Shown here in pieces: positions 18,167-28,591 of a DNA stretch of 36,010 nucleotides (position 1 is its first letter; each line of letters starts with the position of its first letter). The DNA is taken from NCBI RefSeq assembly GCF_004799395.1, contig NZ_SSMZ01000339.1:1-36010 (forward strand), in the 5' to 3' direction. The stretch comes from Phenylobacterium sp. GTDB lineage: Bacteria; Pseudomonadota; Alphaproteobacteria; Caulobacterales; Caulobacteraceae. A program made the position numbers and the translations under genes. The notes below the pieces were generated by a model, which was not told the origin of the DNA, did no database searches, and saw only the letters and a program-made list of their open reading frames with translations.

Positions 18167-18889
18167 CTACGGCTCCCCGAACGGCGCCTTGATCTGGCGC
18201 AAGACCTCGGCCCTGGGCATGGAGATCGGCAGGCAGATCGGGGGGTGGGATTCGTCGGTCCCATCCGTTGCAGGTTTGAGCCCCAGCGCCTTCGCCTGGG
18301 TCAAGGCGTAGGATCCGCCGTAGCGAAGGTCCCAGGCTTCGTAGCGGGCGTCCTGCAGCGCCTTGGCGAACTCGAGCCGCGCAGCAGGGCCCAGCGGGCC
18401 CCGCCAGGTCTCCAGCATCCTGAGCTGCGTCCAGGCCGCCTGCTCGCGCAACTGATGCTCGTCGAAGCGGGTGAAGAGGCCGTAGAGGCCCCCATAGCGA
18501 TCCTGCTCAGCCGCCGAGAACAAGCTGGTCCGTCCACTGGCCGTGGCCGATGTCCAACGGGCGGAGAACATCGGCGTGGTCGGCGGATGGCCCACCCAGC
18601 CGATCCGCAGCTTCGGTGCGCCATCGCCAGTCTCGGCGAGCAGGCTTTGCAGACCCTCGAGCCTCTGCTCGACGCAGGATTCCGCCGCCAACCGGCCGGC
18701 AATGAAGCCGAGATCCAGCCTCGCCTCGGCGCGGACATTGTCGCGCGCTTCTTCCGCCACGTGGCGGTTGTGGATGGCCTCGACGATCTGCTCGGCCGCA
18801 AGCGCGATCAGCACCCCGATGACGATGGTGCCGATCTCGACCGCGAACTCACGCCAACTGCGCGCGGCCTTGGGTTTGTGGATTTCCAT
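18167..18889 (-). CDS. Single-pass membrane protein of unknown function
   Basis: No named family recognised with confidence. The 240-residue product begins MEIHKPKAARSWREFAVEIG, then one membrane helix (about 17-35, IGTIVIGVLIALAAEQIVEA), and a long soluble alpha-helical domain starting with charged HNRHVAEEARDNVRAEARL. Proteins with this short W-R-E-F plus helix opening are frequent in Caulobacterales and sphingomonads and are usually annotated hypothetical. One cysteine (SCVEQ) is present. It starts 41 bp after the DUF2794 gene on the same strand, so the two are probably co-transcribed. Confidence 0.85.
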   Translation of the reverse strand: MEIHKPKAARSWREFAVEIGTIVIGVLIALAAEQIVEAIHNRHVAEEARDNVRAEARLDLGFIAGRLAAESCVEQRLEGLQSLLAETGDGAPKLRIGWVGHPPTTPMFSARWTSATASGRTSLFSAAEQDRYGGLYGLFTRFDEHQLREQAAWTQLRMLETWRGPLGPAARLEFAKALQDARYEAWDLRYGGSYALTQAKALGLKPATDGTDESHPPICLPISMPRAEVLRQIKAPFGEP

Positions 18890-18930
18890 AAGGCTCAGCT
18901 TAGCCGCTCCACGGCGGCGGCTGAACAGCT

Positions 18931-19266
18931 TCAGTCGACCACCTTGAAGCGGCCCTTGTCGAAGAAGCGCAGGACCTGCTCCAGCTCGTGGCCGCGGCGA
19001 AGCACCATGCCAGCCTGCCCCAACACCGCCCAGGCCCCCTGCCGTCGCGCGAGCGCCGGGCGCTTCTCGATGCGGTAAAGCGGCGCCTCGGAGCTGCGCC
19101 GGTAGACCGAGAACACGGCTGATTCGGAGAGGCCATCGATGGCGTAATCACGCCACTCTCCGGCCGAGACCATTCGCCCATATAGGGAAAGCAGGCGGGT
19201 CAGCTCGCGCCGTTCGAAAAAGACGGTCGCCTGACGCGGCGACGCGTAGGACGTGTCGAAAGCCAT
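18931..19266 (-). CDS. DUF2794 family protein
   Basis: The 111-residue protein fits DUF2794, a small alphaproteobacterial family: FERRELTRLLSLYGRMVSAG, EWRDYAIDGL, AVFSVYRRSSE, PLYRIEKRPALARRQG, and a hydrophobic end with RGHELEQVLRFF. The start MAFDTSYASP at 19266 gives the family length; an in-frame upstream start at 19383 would add 39 Gly/Arg-rich residues. Its function is unknown. In rhizobia, DUF2794 and DUF1223 genes also lie near acnA (recollection), which fits the synteny here. Confidence 0.92.
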   Translation of the reverse strand: MAFDTSYASPRQATVFFERRELTRLLSLYGRMVSAGEWRDYAIDGLSESAVFSVYRRSSEAPLYRIEKRPALARRQGAWAVLGQAGMVLRRGHELEQVLRFFDKGRFKVVD

Positions 19267-19389
19267 CGAAGCGGAGCCTAGACCGGAATCGGCGCGCCGG
19301 ACCAGACCCTGCGTGCGCGCGCCAACAGCGCCGCCGCCAAATGACCTTATTTGCGACCCGCGAGCGCCCGATGCGCCTCTCATATTGCG

Positions 19390-19488
19390 ATGGTCGGTTG
19401 GTCAGAAACGGCGCTCCCGGATCCTGAACAGCCCCCCCAGCCCCCTGGGATCGACGGACTGGCCGGCCGACGCCTAGATCTCTCTTAA
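19390..19488 (+). CDS. Possible 32-residue small ORF
   Basis: A short ORF begins at ATG 19390 and ends at TAA 19488, in the 286-bp gap between DUF2794 and DUF1223. The peptide starts MVGWSETALPDPEQPP and ends LAGRRLDLS; it is Pro/Asp-rich, soluble and without a signal peptide. A strong intrinsic terminator of the same orientation begins 7 bp after the stop, and no other plus-strand gene is near enough to need it. There is no clear ribosome site, so leaderless translation or a non-coding small RNA are alternatives. The existence of a plus-strand transcript is better supported than the protein. Confidence 0.35.
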   Translation: MVGWSETALPDPEQPPQPPGIDGLAGRRLDLS

Positions 19489-19494
19489 CGTCAG

Positions 19495-19529
19495 AACCCC
19501 CGCGGGTGCTCTCCAGCCGCGGGGGTTTT
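19495..19529 (+). terminator. Strong Rho-independent terminator
   Basis: A perfect 11-bp stem AACCCCCGCGG (19495-19505) with CCGCGGGGGTT (19517-19527), loop of 11 bases, is followed by TTTT (19526-19529) on the plus strand. On the minus strand no T-run follows, so the plus orientation is favoured. It may still help end the DUF1223 transcript that finishes at 19553. Confidence 0.8.
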
Positions 19530-19552
19530 CGTATCTGCGGCGCGTGCCGGGC

Positions 19553-20269
19553 TCAGGCCTTGGGCGCGCCCGCGGCGATGATTCGCCCGCCGCGGCCGGC
19601 CTGGATCAGGATCGCGGTTTTCAGACCCTCCTCCGAGGCCGCCGGCAGGCGGAAGGCCGCGGGCTTGCCGCGCCAGGCGCCCAGGCGGGTCAGTTCGCGG
19701 ACCACGTTCTTCTGGATTAGGGTCTGGCCCTTGTTGTCGCCGCTCTTGACGGCCACTTCCTGCTCGCGCGGGTCGTAACGCACCAGCCAGACCTCGCCGC
19801 CGCCTTTGGGCGCGTGCGCCGAGCCCACGTAGACGCGGGTCCCGCCGGAGAAACGGACCTCGGGCGGGTCACGGCGGGCCTTCACCGCCTCGGCCACCAG
19901 CTTGTCGACCTTCTCGGGCTTGGCGCCGGAGGCCTGCGCCGCGCCGTCGACCACCACCTGGGGCGTGTAGGGCTCGCGCAGCGCCAGCTTCGCCACATAG
20001 GCCTTCTGGCGGTCGGCGAACTCAGGCTTGGCGAAAGTGTCGGCCCAGCCGAGATAGTCCCAATAGTCGACGGAGAAGGTCAGCGCGAGGACGCCGGGCT
20101 TTTCGGCGAGCTTGGCCACATGGGCGTTGGCCTCGCCGCACGACGCGCAGCCCTGAGCCGTGTAGAGCTCGAGCACCACGGGAGGCCTGGCCGCCGCCGC
20201 CCCCGCGAAGAGGGGGACCGGCAGGGCGAGCAGGGCCAGGCTGAAAAGCGCCGCTGTCCGCATCGCCAT
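19553..20269 (-). CDS. DUF1223 family thioredoxin-like exported protein
   Basis: The 238-residue protein has a signal peptide (to about residue 27) and a thioredoxin-like fold with LELYTAQGCASCGEANAH, which carries a CxxC pair. Family motifs follow: FSVDYWDYLGWADTFAKPEF, then RQKAYVAKL and YTPQVVVDG. The family is widespread in alphaproteobacteria; a periplasmic thiol-redox role is inferred and the partner is unknown. It lies 90 bp after acnA on the same strand, behind a hairpin, so it may have its own promoter. A palindrome TGTAAATTACA is located 26 bp before the ATG. Confidence 0.93.
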   Translation of the reverse strand: MAMRTAALFSLALLALPVPLFAGAAAARPPVVLELYTAQGCASCGEANAHVAKLAEKPGVLALTFSVDYWDYLGWADTFAKPEFADRQKAYVAKLALREPYTPQVVVDGAAQASGAKPEKVDKLVAEAVKARRDPPEVRFSGGTRVYVGSAHAPKGGGEVWLVRYDPREQEVAVKSGDNKGQTLIQKNVVRELTRLGAWRGKPAAFRLPAASEEGLKTAILIQAGRGGRIIAAGAPKA

Positions 20270-20294
20270 CGGGCTTAAAGGGGCTCATGCGCCC

Positions 20295-20305
20295 TGTAAA
20301 TTACA
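20295..20305. promoter_or_regulatory. Short palindrome upstream of DUF1223
   Basis: TGTAAATTACA is a perfect inverted repeat (5+1+5) in the 89-bp gap between acnA and DUF1223, just ahead of the DUF1223 start. It is the only AT-rich stretch there and could be an operator or contain a -10 element. Function not shown. Confidence 0.3.
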
Positions 20306-20320
20306 ACAAGGCGTGAGCGG

Positions 20321-20348
20321 AGGCGGACTGCGCGTTTGCAGCCCGCCT
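20321..20348 (-). terminator. Hairpin after acnA, possible terminator
   Basis: On the minus strand AGGCGGGCTGC (20348-20338) pairs with GCAGTCCGCCT (20331-20321) through 11 positions including one G-U, loop of six. It begins 10 bp past the acnA stop. There is no T-run, so termination may be partial or factor-dependent. Confidence 0.45.
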
Positions 20349-20358
20349 TGGCTCAGGT

Positions 20359-23049
<2,691 letters not shown>

Positions 23050-23236
23050 TTGGGGAGATCCTCTCTCTGTTCCCGGCCGCATCACGCCCACCCCGGAGAT
23101 CGCGCGCTTCGATGAACGGACACACAGCGTCCGAACCCGCGCGGCGAGGGCCCCCCGAGGTCACGGCGGCCGCGGGCTTCATAGACCTACGTGTGTTACG
23201 CGTCCATGCACGGCCACGGTTGAGCTTGTTCCGGCG

Positions 23237-23839
23237 ATGATCATCGCCCTCGACCTGCGCGGAGTCGCCGTGCGCCGGGGCGGCCGCAGCCTGTTTTGCG
23301 GACTGTCGCTGAGCCTGACGGCCGGCGAAGCCTGTGCGCTCACGGGGGCCAACGGAGCCGGCAAGACCAGCCTGCTGCGCGCCGTGGCGGGTCTGGTCCC
23401 CCTGGAGGACGGCGAGATCGGCTTCGGCGACGTCGAGGCCGGGGAGGCCCGCGGCGGGGGCCTGCACCTGATCGGCCACCAAGATGGGCTGAAGCCCGCC
23501 CGGACGACGCGCGAGGAGCTGGATTTCTGGAGCGTCTGGAGCGGCGGCGACAAGGCCTCGGCCCTGGCGGCCGCCGAATCCCTGGATCTGATCGGCCTGC
23601 TGGACCTGGAGGTTCGCCGCTTGTCGGCCGGCCAGCGGCGTCGCCTGGCGCTGGCGCGCTTGCTCGCCGCGCCGCGCGGACTCTGGCTGCTGGACGAGCC
23701 CCTTAGCCCCCTGGACGCGTCCTGGCGGGCTCGCTTCGGCGCGATGATGCAAGCCCACCTGGCCGGCGGCGGCCTGATCCTGGCGGCGGTGCACGATCCC
23801 CTGCCGATCACGGCGAGAACGCTGGAGATCGGCGCATGA
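23237..23839 (+). CDS. ccmA: Heme exporter ATP-binding subunit CcmA
   Basis: CcmA is the ATPase of the CcmABCD complex, which uses ATP to release holo-CcmE during cytochrome c maturation. The 200-residue ABC domain has Walker A GANGAGKT (37-44), the signature LSAGQ (129-133), and Walker B LWLLDEP (149-155), with HD in AAVHDPL as the switch histidine. The ATG at 23237 is chosen because earlier in-frame starts would extend antisense over acnA. Its stop overlaps ccmB as ATGA, the usual coupling. Confidence 0.96.
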   Translation: MIIALDLRGVAVRRGGRSLFCGLSLSLTAGEACALTGANGAGKTSLLRAVAGLVPLEDGEIGFGDVEAGEARGGGLHLIGHQDGLKPARTTREELDFWSVWSGGDKASALAAAESLDLIGLLDLEVRRLSAGQRRRLALARLLAAPRGLWLLDEPLSPLDASWRARFGAMMQAHLAGGGLILAAVHDPLPITARTLEIGA

Positions 23840-24501
23840 GCCGGCTGGGCGCGCTGCTGGCTCGCGAGACCGCGTTGGCCTGGGGCAAGGGCGGCGGGCC
23901 GCTGGTCAGCGTCGGGTTCTACGCCGGGGTCGCCACCCTGCTGCCGCTGGCCATCGGGCCGGAGCCGGCGCGACTGGCCGCCATTGCGCCGGGCGCCGCC
24001 TGGGTGGGTCTGGCGCTGGCCAGCCTGCTCTCCCTCGACCGGTTGTTCGAGCGCGACTACGAGGACGGCGCCCTGGACCACCTCGTGCTCTCGCCGACCC
24101 CGCTGGAGTTGACCTGCGCGGTGAAGTGCTTCGCCCAGTGGCTGGCCACCGGCGCGCCGCTGGCGCTCGCCGCCCCCGTCGCCGCCATCGCGCTTGGCGC
24201 GCCACTGAATCTGGCGCCCCTGGTCTTCGTCTGCGCCTTGATTGGCGGCCTGGCCTTCGCCTTCACGGGCGGCATCGGCGCGGCATTGAGCCTCGGCGCC
24301 CGGCGCGGCGGCCTGCTAACGGCGGTTATCGTGCTGCCGCTGTTCGTGCCTCCGGTGATTTTCGGCGGCGGCGCGCTCGCCAGCTACCTCGCCGGCCTGC
24401 CCTGGACCTCGGGGCTGGTCCTGCTCGGCGCCTACGCCGCGGCCTTCGTGGCGCTGGGACCGCTGTTCATGGCCGCGGCCTGCCGCAACGCCCTGTCCTA
24501 G
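23836..24501 (+). CDS. ccmB: Heme exporter membrane subunit CcmB
   Basis: CcmB is the membrane half of the CcmAB transporter-like release machine. The 221-residue protein has six hydrophobic helices and the conserved opening [13 protein letters not shown], with [15 protein letters not shown] in the cytosolic loop near 66-80 and [14 protein letters not shown] in the fifth helix. It overlaps ccmA by four bases. In most alphaproteobacteria ccmC follows directly; here a Spy-like gene intervenes. Confidence 0.95.
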   Translation: MSRLGALLARETALAWGKGGGPLVSVGFYAGVATLLPLAIGPEPARLAAIAPGAAWVGLALASLLSLDRLFERDYEDGALDHLVLSPTPLELTCAVKCFAQWLATGAPLALAAPVAAIALGAPLNLAPLVFVCALIGGLAFAFTGGIGAALSLGARRGGLLTAVIVLPLFVPPVIFGGGALASYLAGLPWTSGLVLLGAYAAAFVALGPLFMAAACRNALS

Positions 24502-24604
24502 GCCCTAAGCCCCCGCGAACATTACCAAAGCTTCATTTCGCATGCCGCCGTTTCGCCAAGTTTCACGACAAGGTTCAAGCTCGACCTTGACCCAGGAGAC
24601 CGCG

Positions 24605-25180
24605 ATGACGCGTCCGTTGACCAGCTACCTCGCCGGGGCGGCCTTCGCCCTCACCGCCGCCGCCAGCGCCGCGGCTTTCGCCCAGCCGCCGGCCGGGCCC
24701 GCGCCGGACGCTGGCGACCATCACCAGATGCGCGAGGAACGCCAGGTGGTGATCCGCCATGAGGGCAAGGACCAGGCCGAGCATCTTCGCACCATGCTGC
24801 AGCTGAAGCCGAACCAGGAAGCTGCGCTCACCGCCTACCTGGCCGCGGTGAGCCCGGAGCGACACCATGAGAACATCGTCGAGATGTCCGATCGCCATGA
24901 CGCCAAGACAACCACCCAGCGCCTGGCGGAGATGGATGCCCATCTCAACGAACAGACCGCCCAGGCCCACGCCCGCATCGAAGCGACGCGCAAGTTCTAC
25001 GACCAACTCGAACCGTCGCAGAAGAAGGTGTTCGACGAGATGCCGATGATGATGATGGGGCCCATGGGACCGATGATGCACGGCGGCTCGATGCGGGTGA
25101 TGGTCAACATGGACGGCATGCCTCCGATGCCCCCGATGCCGCCCATCCCGCCGCGGCCCCCGGCGCCTCCGCGCTCCTGA
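24605..25180 (+). CDS. Spy/CpxP-like periplasmic protein with a Met/Pro-rich tail
   Basis: The 191-residue product has a signal peptide (cleavage near AFA, residue 26) and an alpha-helical domain with two LTxxQ-like motifs, LQLKPNQEAAL (65-75) and LEPSQKKVFDEM (135-146), as in Spy and CpxP chaperones and metal-stress sensors. The tail is extreme: a Met-rich stretch (146-172, about a dozen Met) and then Pro repeats (MPPMPPMPPIPP). Met clusters often bind Cu(I) or Ag(I); that is an inference here. An AGGAGA ribosome site precedes ATG 24605. It lies 103 bp after ccmB and 73 bp before ccmC, with a hairpin after it. Confidence 0.88.
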   Translation: MTRPLTSYLAGAAFALTAAASAAAFAQPPAGPAPDAGDHHQMREERQVVIRHEGKDQAEHLRTMLQLKPNQEAALTAYLAAVSPERHHENIVEMSDRHDAKTTTQRLAEMDAHLNEQTAQAHARIEATRKFYDQLEPSQKKVFDEMPMMMMGPMGPMMHGGSMRVMVNMDGMPPMPPMPPIPPRPPAPPRS

Positions 25181-25203
25181 TCGTCTGCCGATCGCATCGG
25201 CCG

Positions 25204-25231
25204 AAGGGGGTCGGCTTGCCGGGCCCCCTTT
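25204..25231 (+). terminator. Weak terminator or attenuator after the Spy-like gene
   Basis: AAGGGGG (25204-25210) pairs with CCCCCTT (25224-25230), followed by a single further T. It lies between the Spy-like gene and ccmC and could reduce read-through, separating ccmAB from ccmCDG expression. Confidence 0.4.
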
Positions 25232-25253
25232 GCCGGTCTAAGCCCGGCCAGTG

Positions 25254-25982
25254 ATGATCCCGGCGCCTGCCTTCCTGACCAATCCCGAGCGGTTCATGGC
25301 CTTCTCGCGCTGGGCCGCGCCGATGTTCGGGGCGATCGCCGTTGTGCTGGGGGTCGCCGGCCTGTGGCTCGGCTGGAGCGCGCCGCCGGACTATCAGCAG
25401 AGCTTCACGGTCCGGATCCTGTTCATCCACATCCCGACCGCCTGGATGAGCGAGTTCGTCTACGCCTGCCTGGCGGTCGCCAGCCTGCTCTCCCTGGTCT
25501 GGCGCCAGGTCCTGGCCGACGCCGCGGCCCAGGCCGCCGCGCCGCTGGGCGCCGGCTTCACCCTGCTGACGCTCGCCACCGGCTCCCTCTGGGGCCGTCC
25601 GGAGTGGGGAACCTGGTGGGTGTGGGACGCGCGTCTCACCTCGGAGCTGATCCTGTTCCTGATCTACCTGGGCTACATGGCGCTCCGCGCCTCCATGGAC
25701 GACGAGGCCAAGGCCGCGCGCGCCGCGGCGATCCTGGGTCTGGTGGGCGCGCTGATCCTGCCGGTGATCCATTACAGCGTCTATTGGTGGAACACCCTGC
25801 ACCAGGGCGCCTCGGTGTTCCGATCCGGCGGCTCGGCGCTGGCGCCGGTGTTCTTCTGGCCGGTGATCCTGATCGTGCTGGCCTACACCTCGGCGTTCGG
25901 GTCGCTGTGGCTGGTGCGGATCCGCGGCGAGGTCTGGCGCCGCCGCGCCGAGGCCGCGGCGCTACGCGCGGCGAGAGGCTGA
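25254..25982 (+). CDS. ccmC: Heme transporter/handling protein CcmC
   Basis: CcmC presents heme to CcmE at the outer face of the inner membrane. The 242-residue protein has six membrane helices and the tryptophan-rich WWD motif WGTWWVWDARLTSE. The two heme-ligand histidines are in FIHIPTAWMSE and VIHYSVYWWNTLHQG. Start choice is ATG 25254; a GTG three bases upstream is also possible. It is followed 4 bp later by ccmD. All family motifs are intact. Confidence 0.97.
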   Translation: MIPAPAFLTNPERFMAFSRWAAPMFGAIAVVLGVAGLWLGWSAPPDYQQSFTVRILFIHIPTAWMSEFVYACLAVASLLSLVWRQVLADAAAQAAAPLGAGFTLLTLATGSLWGRPEWGTWWVWDARLTSELILFLIYLGYMALRASMDDEAKAARAAAILGLVGALILPVIHYSVYWWNTLHQGASVFRSGGSALAPVFFWPVILIVLAYTSAFGSLWLVRIRGEVWRRRAEAAALRAARG

Positions 25983-25986
25983 GACA

Positions 25987-26133
25987 ATGATCCATCTGGA
26001 GACCGGCAAGTACGGCTTCTACATCTGGACCGCCTACGGCCTGACGGCGGTGGTGTTCGTCGTAATGCTCGCCAGCGCCCTGAACCATGCGCGCCGTTGG
26101 AAGGCGCGCTTCGAAGAGCTGTCGCGCAAGTGA
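25987..26133 (+). CDS. ccmD: Heme exporter protein CcmD
   Basis: CcmD is a tiny membrane protein that holds CcmC and CcmE together and is needed to release holo-CcmE. This 48-residue ORF runs from ATG 25987 to TGA 26133. It has the family layout: a short start with the conserved KYGFYIWTAYGLT, one membrane helix (about 16-32), and a basic C-terminal tail (HARRWKARFEELSRK). It lies 4 bp after ccmC and 10 bp before ccmG. Confidence 0.92.
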   Translation: MIHLETGKYGFYIWTAYGLTAVVFVVMLASALNHARRWKARFEELSRK

Positions 26134-26143
26134 GCGCCATTTC

Positions 26144-26665
26144 ATGAGCCGCTGGATCGCCGCGCTGCCCCTGGTCGTCCTGGCCCTGCTGGCGGCGCTG
26201 TTCGCCGGCTACGGCCTGCATCACAATCCGCAGGTCGTGCCTGAGGCTCTGGTCGGCAAACAAGCGCCCGACGTCAGCCTGCCCAGTCTGGACGACGGAA
26301 CCCTGACGAGCGTCCGCGAGGCGGCGCGCGAAGGTCCGATCCTGGTGAATTTCTTCGCGTCCTGGTGCGGCCCCTGTGAGATCGAGCATCCGGTGCTGAT
26401 GCAGTTGCGCGCCAGCCATGTCCGCATCATCGGCGTTGCCTACAAGGACGCGCCGGAGAACACCAAGGCCTTCCTTACCCGCCTGGGCGATCCGTTCATG
26501 GAGCGCCTGGTGGACCGCGACGGCCGCGCCGGCATCGACTTCGGCGTCTCTGGCGTGCCGGAGACCTATCTGGTCATGCCCGACGGCAAGGTGGCGGCCA
26601 AGTACACCAATCTCAATGCGCGCGACGCTCAGGCTCTGACGGCGCGGATGTTAACCGGGCGTTGA
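26144..26665 (+). CDS. ccmG: Thiol:disulfide interchange protein DsbE/CcmG
   Basis: CcmG reduces apocytochrome c cysteines in the periplasm so heme can be attached. The 173-residue protein has one N-terminal membrane anchor (about 4-24) and a thioredoxin fold with NFFASWCGPCEIEHP (C75, C78), the family acidic loop, and the cis-proline in FGVSGVPETYLV. I took MSRWIAALPL (26144), 10 bp after ccmD, as the start. ccmE, ccmF, ccmH and ccmI are not in this window and must be elsewhere. Confidence 0.96.
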   Translation: MSRWIAALPLVVLALLAALFAGYGLHHNPQVVPEALVGKQAPDVSLPSLDDGTLTSVREAAREGPILVNFFASWCGPCEIEHPVLMQLRASHVRIIGVAYKDAPENTKAFLTRLGDPFMERLVDRDGRAGIDFGVSGVPETYLVMPDGKVAAKYTNLNARDAQALTARMLTGR

Positions 26666-26722
26666 TCGGCGGCGGGCCAGATTGGCGCCGCGTTAACCAT
26701 AACAGACCCGAGCCGCCCGCCC

Positions 26723-27013
26723 GTGACGCCGATCCGTCCCAACGCCTTCCCGACCCAACCCGCCTCGACCTCGGTCGCCGGCGCGGCGGCGGACGCCGCG
26801 CGGGCCTCTGCACAGCGGGCCTTTTTCGACGCCGCCATGGGCCGCGCGGGCGCGCCGACGGCCCCGGCGGCGCCCCAGGCCGCGAGCCAGACGCAGGCGT
26901 TTACGCCCCAGACGGCGCCGGTTCAGCGGGCCGAGGTTCGCCCCACGGCGATCCCAGCCGAGCCGCCGGCCAAGCTGCTCCGCCCCGGGTCGCTCCTCGA
27001 CATTCGCGTCTGA
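26723..27013 (+). CDS. Small Ala/Pro/Gln-rich protein of unknown function
   Basis: A 96-residue ORF starting at GTG 26723, 57 bp after ccmG. It is low in complexity (Ala, Pro, Gln, Thr) and without signal peptide or membrane helix. The ends look more specific: TPIRPNAFPTQP at the start and LLRPGSLLDIRV at the finish. Codon use matches its neighbours. I recognise no family. It may be co-transcribed with ccmG, or be a separate orphan gene. Confidence 0.55.
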   Translation: MTPIRPNAFPTQPASTSVAGAAADAARASAQRAFFDAAMGRAGAPTAPAAPQAASQTQAFTPQTAPVQRAEVRPTAIPAEPPAKLLRPGSLLDIRV

Positions 27014-27098
27014 CGCGAAGCGAGCGTGACCTTAAGGCCTTAAAAGTCATTAACTTTTTGAATCGGGAACGCCGGCCGGATATCGGTGTTAAGCCAGC

Positions 27099-27317
27099 AT
27101 GGAACCGAGGGACCAACAAATCTACGAGGAGGCCGCCGCGCTGTGGCGTGAAATCTTCGGCGAGCCGCCGCCCTTGCGCGCGGACGGTCCGATGCTGCTT
27201 GAGATGATCCTGCGCCGCGCAGGTCCGCCACCCTACGAGCGCCTGCACTCGCCGCACCTGCGGCCGTCGACCATCGCCGGACCCGCCCAGCCTACGAGCG
27301 GCCCGCGGCTGAGTTAG
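27099..27317 (+). CDS. Small hypothetical protein
   Basis: A 72-residue ORF from ATG 27099. The N-terminal half looks helical and amphipathic (QQIYEEAAALWREIFGE, then GPMLLEMILRRAG), the rest is Pro/His/Arg-rich (PPYERLHSPHLRPSTIAGP). No signal peptide and no known family. The AT-rich patch just upstream (CATTAACTTTTTGAAT) could hold a promoter. Its TAG stop overlaps the TAA of the convergent MarR gene by four bases. Confidence 0.6.
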   Translation: MEPRDQQIYEEAAALWREIFGEPPPLRADGPMLLEMILRRAGPPPYERLHSPHLRPSTIAGPAQPTSGPRLS

Positions 27318-27880
27318 GCCGCCTTCTTTTTCGCCTTCTTGCCCTTGTGGGCCTTGCCCGCTTTGGGCGGCTTGTCCTTGGGCGCCGGCTTGGGGGCTTT
27401 CGGCTTGGCCTTCGCCGCCGGCGGCTCCGCCGACTTGGTTAGGTCGCGAAGCAGGCTCAGGAATGTCGCGCGGCGGCCACCGCCGGAAATCAGCTTCATC
27501 AGCCGCGTATCCGCGGATGCCATCTTCGGCCGCGCCTCCGTCAGGGCGAGCTTGCCGGCCTCGGTCAGTCGCACTGCGTTGGCGCGGGCATCGACGTTGG
27601 ACCGTTCACGCTCGAGCAGGCCCTTGCCGATCATCCGCCGCGCCATGTCCGCCAGCGTCGAGCGGTCGATGCCGGTGATCCGCACAAGGTCGGCCTGGGT
27701 CGCGCCCTCGCGCTCGTCGGCGGCCGCGAGGACCGCGAACTGACGCTGGGTGATCCCGCCCTCGCCGAACTCCTCGACATAGATGTCCAGTGCGCGCTGC
27801 AGCGCTCGATGAAGGAGGTGACTCGGCGACTGCTCGAGGGCGGCGATGCCACCCTTAGCGCCAGACTTGCCCTTGGCCAT
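27314..27880 (-). CDS. MarR-family transcriptional regulator with a lysine-rich C-terminal tail
   Basis: The winged helix-turn-helix core is clear: LHRALQRALDIYVEEFGEGG, TQRQFAVLAAADEREGATQA, the recognition region ITGIDRSTLADMARRMIGKG, and the wing RSNVDARANAVRLTEAGK. After residue 150 the protein switches to a 35-40-residue Lys/Ala/Pro tail ending GKAHKGKKAKKKAA, like a histone H1 tail, which may bind DNA non-specifically. I chose ATG 27880, which has GGGGGA seven bases upstream and gives 188 residues; an in-frame GTG at 27946 would add 22. The ligand and targets are unknown. It sits inside the conserved ccm-yciB block. Confidence 0.88.
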   Translation of the reverse strand: MAKGKSGAKGGIAALEQSPSHLLHRALQRALDIYVEEFGEGGITQRQFAVLAAADEREGATQADLVRITGIDRSTLADMARRMIGKGLLERERSNVDARANAVRLTEAGKLALTEARPKMASADTRLMKLISGGGRRATFLSLLRDLTKSAEPPAAKAKPKAPKPAPKDKPPKAGKAHKGKKAKKKAA

Positions 27881-27970
27881 CGGTCGTCCCCCGCGCGGCT
27901 CTTCCGCGTCACTAGAGTACGATTGCGACTTTTTGATTACAGACACTCCGTGGGCGGTTGAGCGCCGGTC

Positions 27971-28591
27971 CTAAGGCGCGTCCGCCGGCGGCTTTGCCAC
28001 TTCCGTATCGTCGTCCGGCATATGTTTCATCATCAGCGGCGCCTGGCTCATGGCGAAGAGGAAGATCAGCACCGGCACGCCCGGGAACTTGAAGAAGCCC
28101 CAGAATACCGTGCTCTGGGTGCGCCACACCGCCTCGTTGGCAGCCGCCACGGCGAAGAAGAACAGAGCGTAGCGCAGGGTCAGGGTGCGGACCACCGGGT
28201 CCGGCAGGTGGAAGGCGTCTCCCATGAGGACCTTCAGCGGGTTCTTGCCGCGCAGGGCGCCGGTGATCAGGAAGAGGCCGAGCAGCGCGTAAAGGATGGT
28301 CGGCTTGACCTTGATGAACCGCTCGTCGTGGAAGAACAGTGTCAACCCGCCGAAGATCAGGCCGACGACGGCCGTCACCAGCGGCATGGGCGCGACACGG
28401 CGCTCGACCACCAGGCCAACAGCGAGGGCGAGCAACGAGGCGCCGACGATCACCCAACTCGAGGTGATGGCGCTGCGGGTGATCACCAGGGTCAGAATCC
28501 AGGCGACCAGGCCGCCGTAATCGATGACGTAGTGCACCCACTTGGGGAGCTTCGGGGCCGGTTTCTGGGGCGCCGCCGACTCGCTGCTCAT
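27971..28591 (-). CDS. yciB: Inner membrane-spanning protein YciB (septation protein A)
   Basis: YciB/IspZ proteins are polytopic inner-membrane proteins linked to cell envelope synthesis and division in enterobacteria. The 206-residue product has five to six hydrophobic helices and the family features FFHDERFIKVKPTILYALLG, followed by GKNPLKVLMGDAFHLPD and NEAVWRTQSTVFWGFFKFPG. The start overlaps the ftsY stop as ATGA, so the two are translationally coupled. That pairing is common in alphaproteobacteria. Confidence 0.95.
   Translation of the reverse strand: MSSESAAPQKPAPKLPKWVHYVIDYGGLVAWILTLVITRSAITSSWVIVGASLLALAVGLVVERRVAPMPLVTAVVGLIFGGLTLFFHDERFIKVKPTILYALLGLFLITGALRGKNPLKVLMGDAFHLPDPVVRTLTLRYALFFFAVAAANEAVWRTQSTVFWGFFKFPGVPVLIFLFAMSQAPLMMKHMPDDDTEVAKPPADAP

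Noticed and set aside
23050..23236. Clear promoters for acnA and ccmA in their divergent gap
   Set aside because: Promoters must exist here, but no -35/-10 pair with good spacing could be defended; only a weak inverted repeat CGGAC/GTCCG around 23118-23134 was seen.
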